Origin: UBA2040 sp002332715
GTDB lineage: Bacteria > Bacteroidota > Bacteroidia > Flavobacteriales_D > Crocinitomicaceae
DNA: 5,990 bases
Direction: 5' to 3'
Assembly: GCA_029242295.1 (NCBI GenBank)
Contig: JAQWUF010000142.1
Location: forward strand, 1-5,990
The position numbers were made by a program, and so were the translations under genes. Of the stretch, positions 5,884 to 5,990 are shown in pieces; positions within the stretch are counted from its first letter, which is position 1, and every line of letters begins with the position of its first letter. The notes beneath the pieces are model-generated. The model was not told where the DNA came from. It saw nothing but the letters and a program-made list of their open reading frames with translations, and made no database searches.

Positions 5884-5990
5884 AGTCCCCTTTTTCGAGC
5901 CATAATAAAATAGCCCCATAGTTCCTAATCCCATAATTATAACAGGTAGTGGAGCAGTTGGCTGACCTGTAAAAACATTAATTAAATCGG
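5878..5990 (-). CDS. C-terminal fragment of an unidentified membrane-associated protein
   Basis: Reading the minus strand from the window edge gives 36 codons open to a TAA at 5880-5878. The tail includes NVFTGQPTAPLPVIIMGLG, continues through a Gly/Met/Tyr-rich hydrophobic stretch and ends YYGSKKGTL. This looks like a final transmembrane helix of about 18 residues, preceded by a Pro-rich turn and followed by a short basic cytoplasmic tail. I do not recognise the family. It could be the last helix of a polytopic membrane protein or a C-terminal anchor. The coding call rests on the uninterrupted frame, the membrane-helix composition with its lysine-flanked end, and the absence of any plus-strand gene after 5883. 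The gene converges on the feo operon and overlaps the miniprotein gene by 6 bp. Confidence 0.6.
   Translation of the reverse strand, partial: DLINVFTGQPTAPLPVIIMGLGTMGLFYYGSKKGTL

Noticed and set aside
5882..5893. AAAG-TCCC-CTTT hairpin as a bidirectional terminator between the convergent genes
   Set aside because: The 4-bp stem is mostly A-T, and only a short T run follows on the plus strand. It is too weak to call.

Overview
The window looks like chromosomal DNA from a member of the Bacteroidota, probably a Flavobacteriales-type organism. Three things point there: A/T-rich coding sequence, start codons without Shine-Dalgarno sequences, and upstream motifs of the Bacteroidota sigma factor type (TAnnTTTG -7 box). 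A feoA-feoB-small Cys-rich membrane protein arrangement fits the same group. The assignment to order is inference.

Layout. Positions 1-65 carry, on the minus strand, the first 21 codons of a PLP-dependent trans-sulfuration enzyme (cystathionine gamma-synthase/lyase family), cut by the window edge. A 107-bp divergent intergenic region (66-172) holds candidate promoters for both directions and a perfect 14-bp palindrome. Positions 173-3547 encode a large (1124 aa) SF1 helicase of the DUF4011/UPF1-like type that starts at TTG. It has a complete set of helicase motifs but no obvious C-terminal nuclease domain. An A/T-stem terminator follows (3550-3573). After it comes a short intergenic stretch with a Bacteroidota-type promoter ending only 7 nt before feoA.

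The feo operon consists of feoA (3632-3862), feoB (3867-5777) and a 34-codon FeoB-associated Cys-rich membrane protein (5779-5883), with gaps of 4 and 1 nt. Together they form a ferrous-iron uptake system: FeoB is the GTPase-coupled inner-membrane transporter, FeoA the small SH3-like cytoplasmic partner, and the Cys-rich miniprotein a probable accessory standing where other bacteria have FeoC.

At the right edge, the C-terminal 36 codons of an unidentified minus-strand gene (5878-5990) end in a hydrophobic helix with a basic tail. This gene converges on the feo operon and overlaps its last gene by 6 bp.

Most of the window is ordinary. The points most worth a second look are the nuclease-less, defence-like helicase with its non-ATG start, the palindromic divergent promoter region, the near-leaderless feo promoter and the two small or partial genes at the right end. 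I see no mobile element, CRISPR array, tRNA or rRNA.
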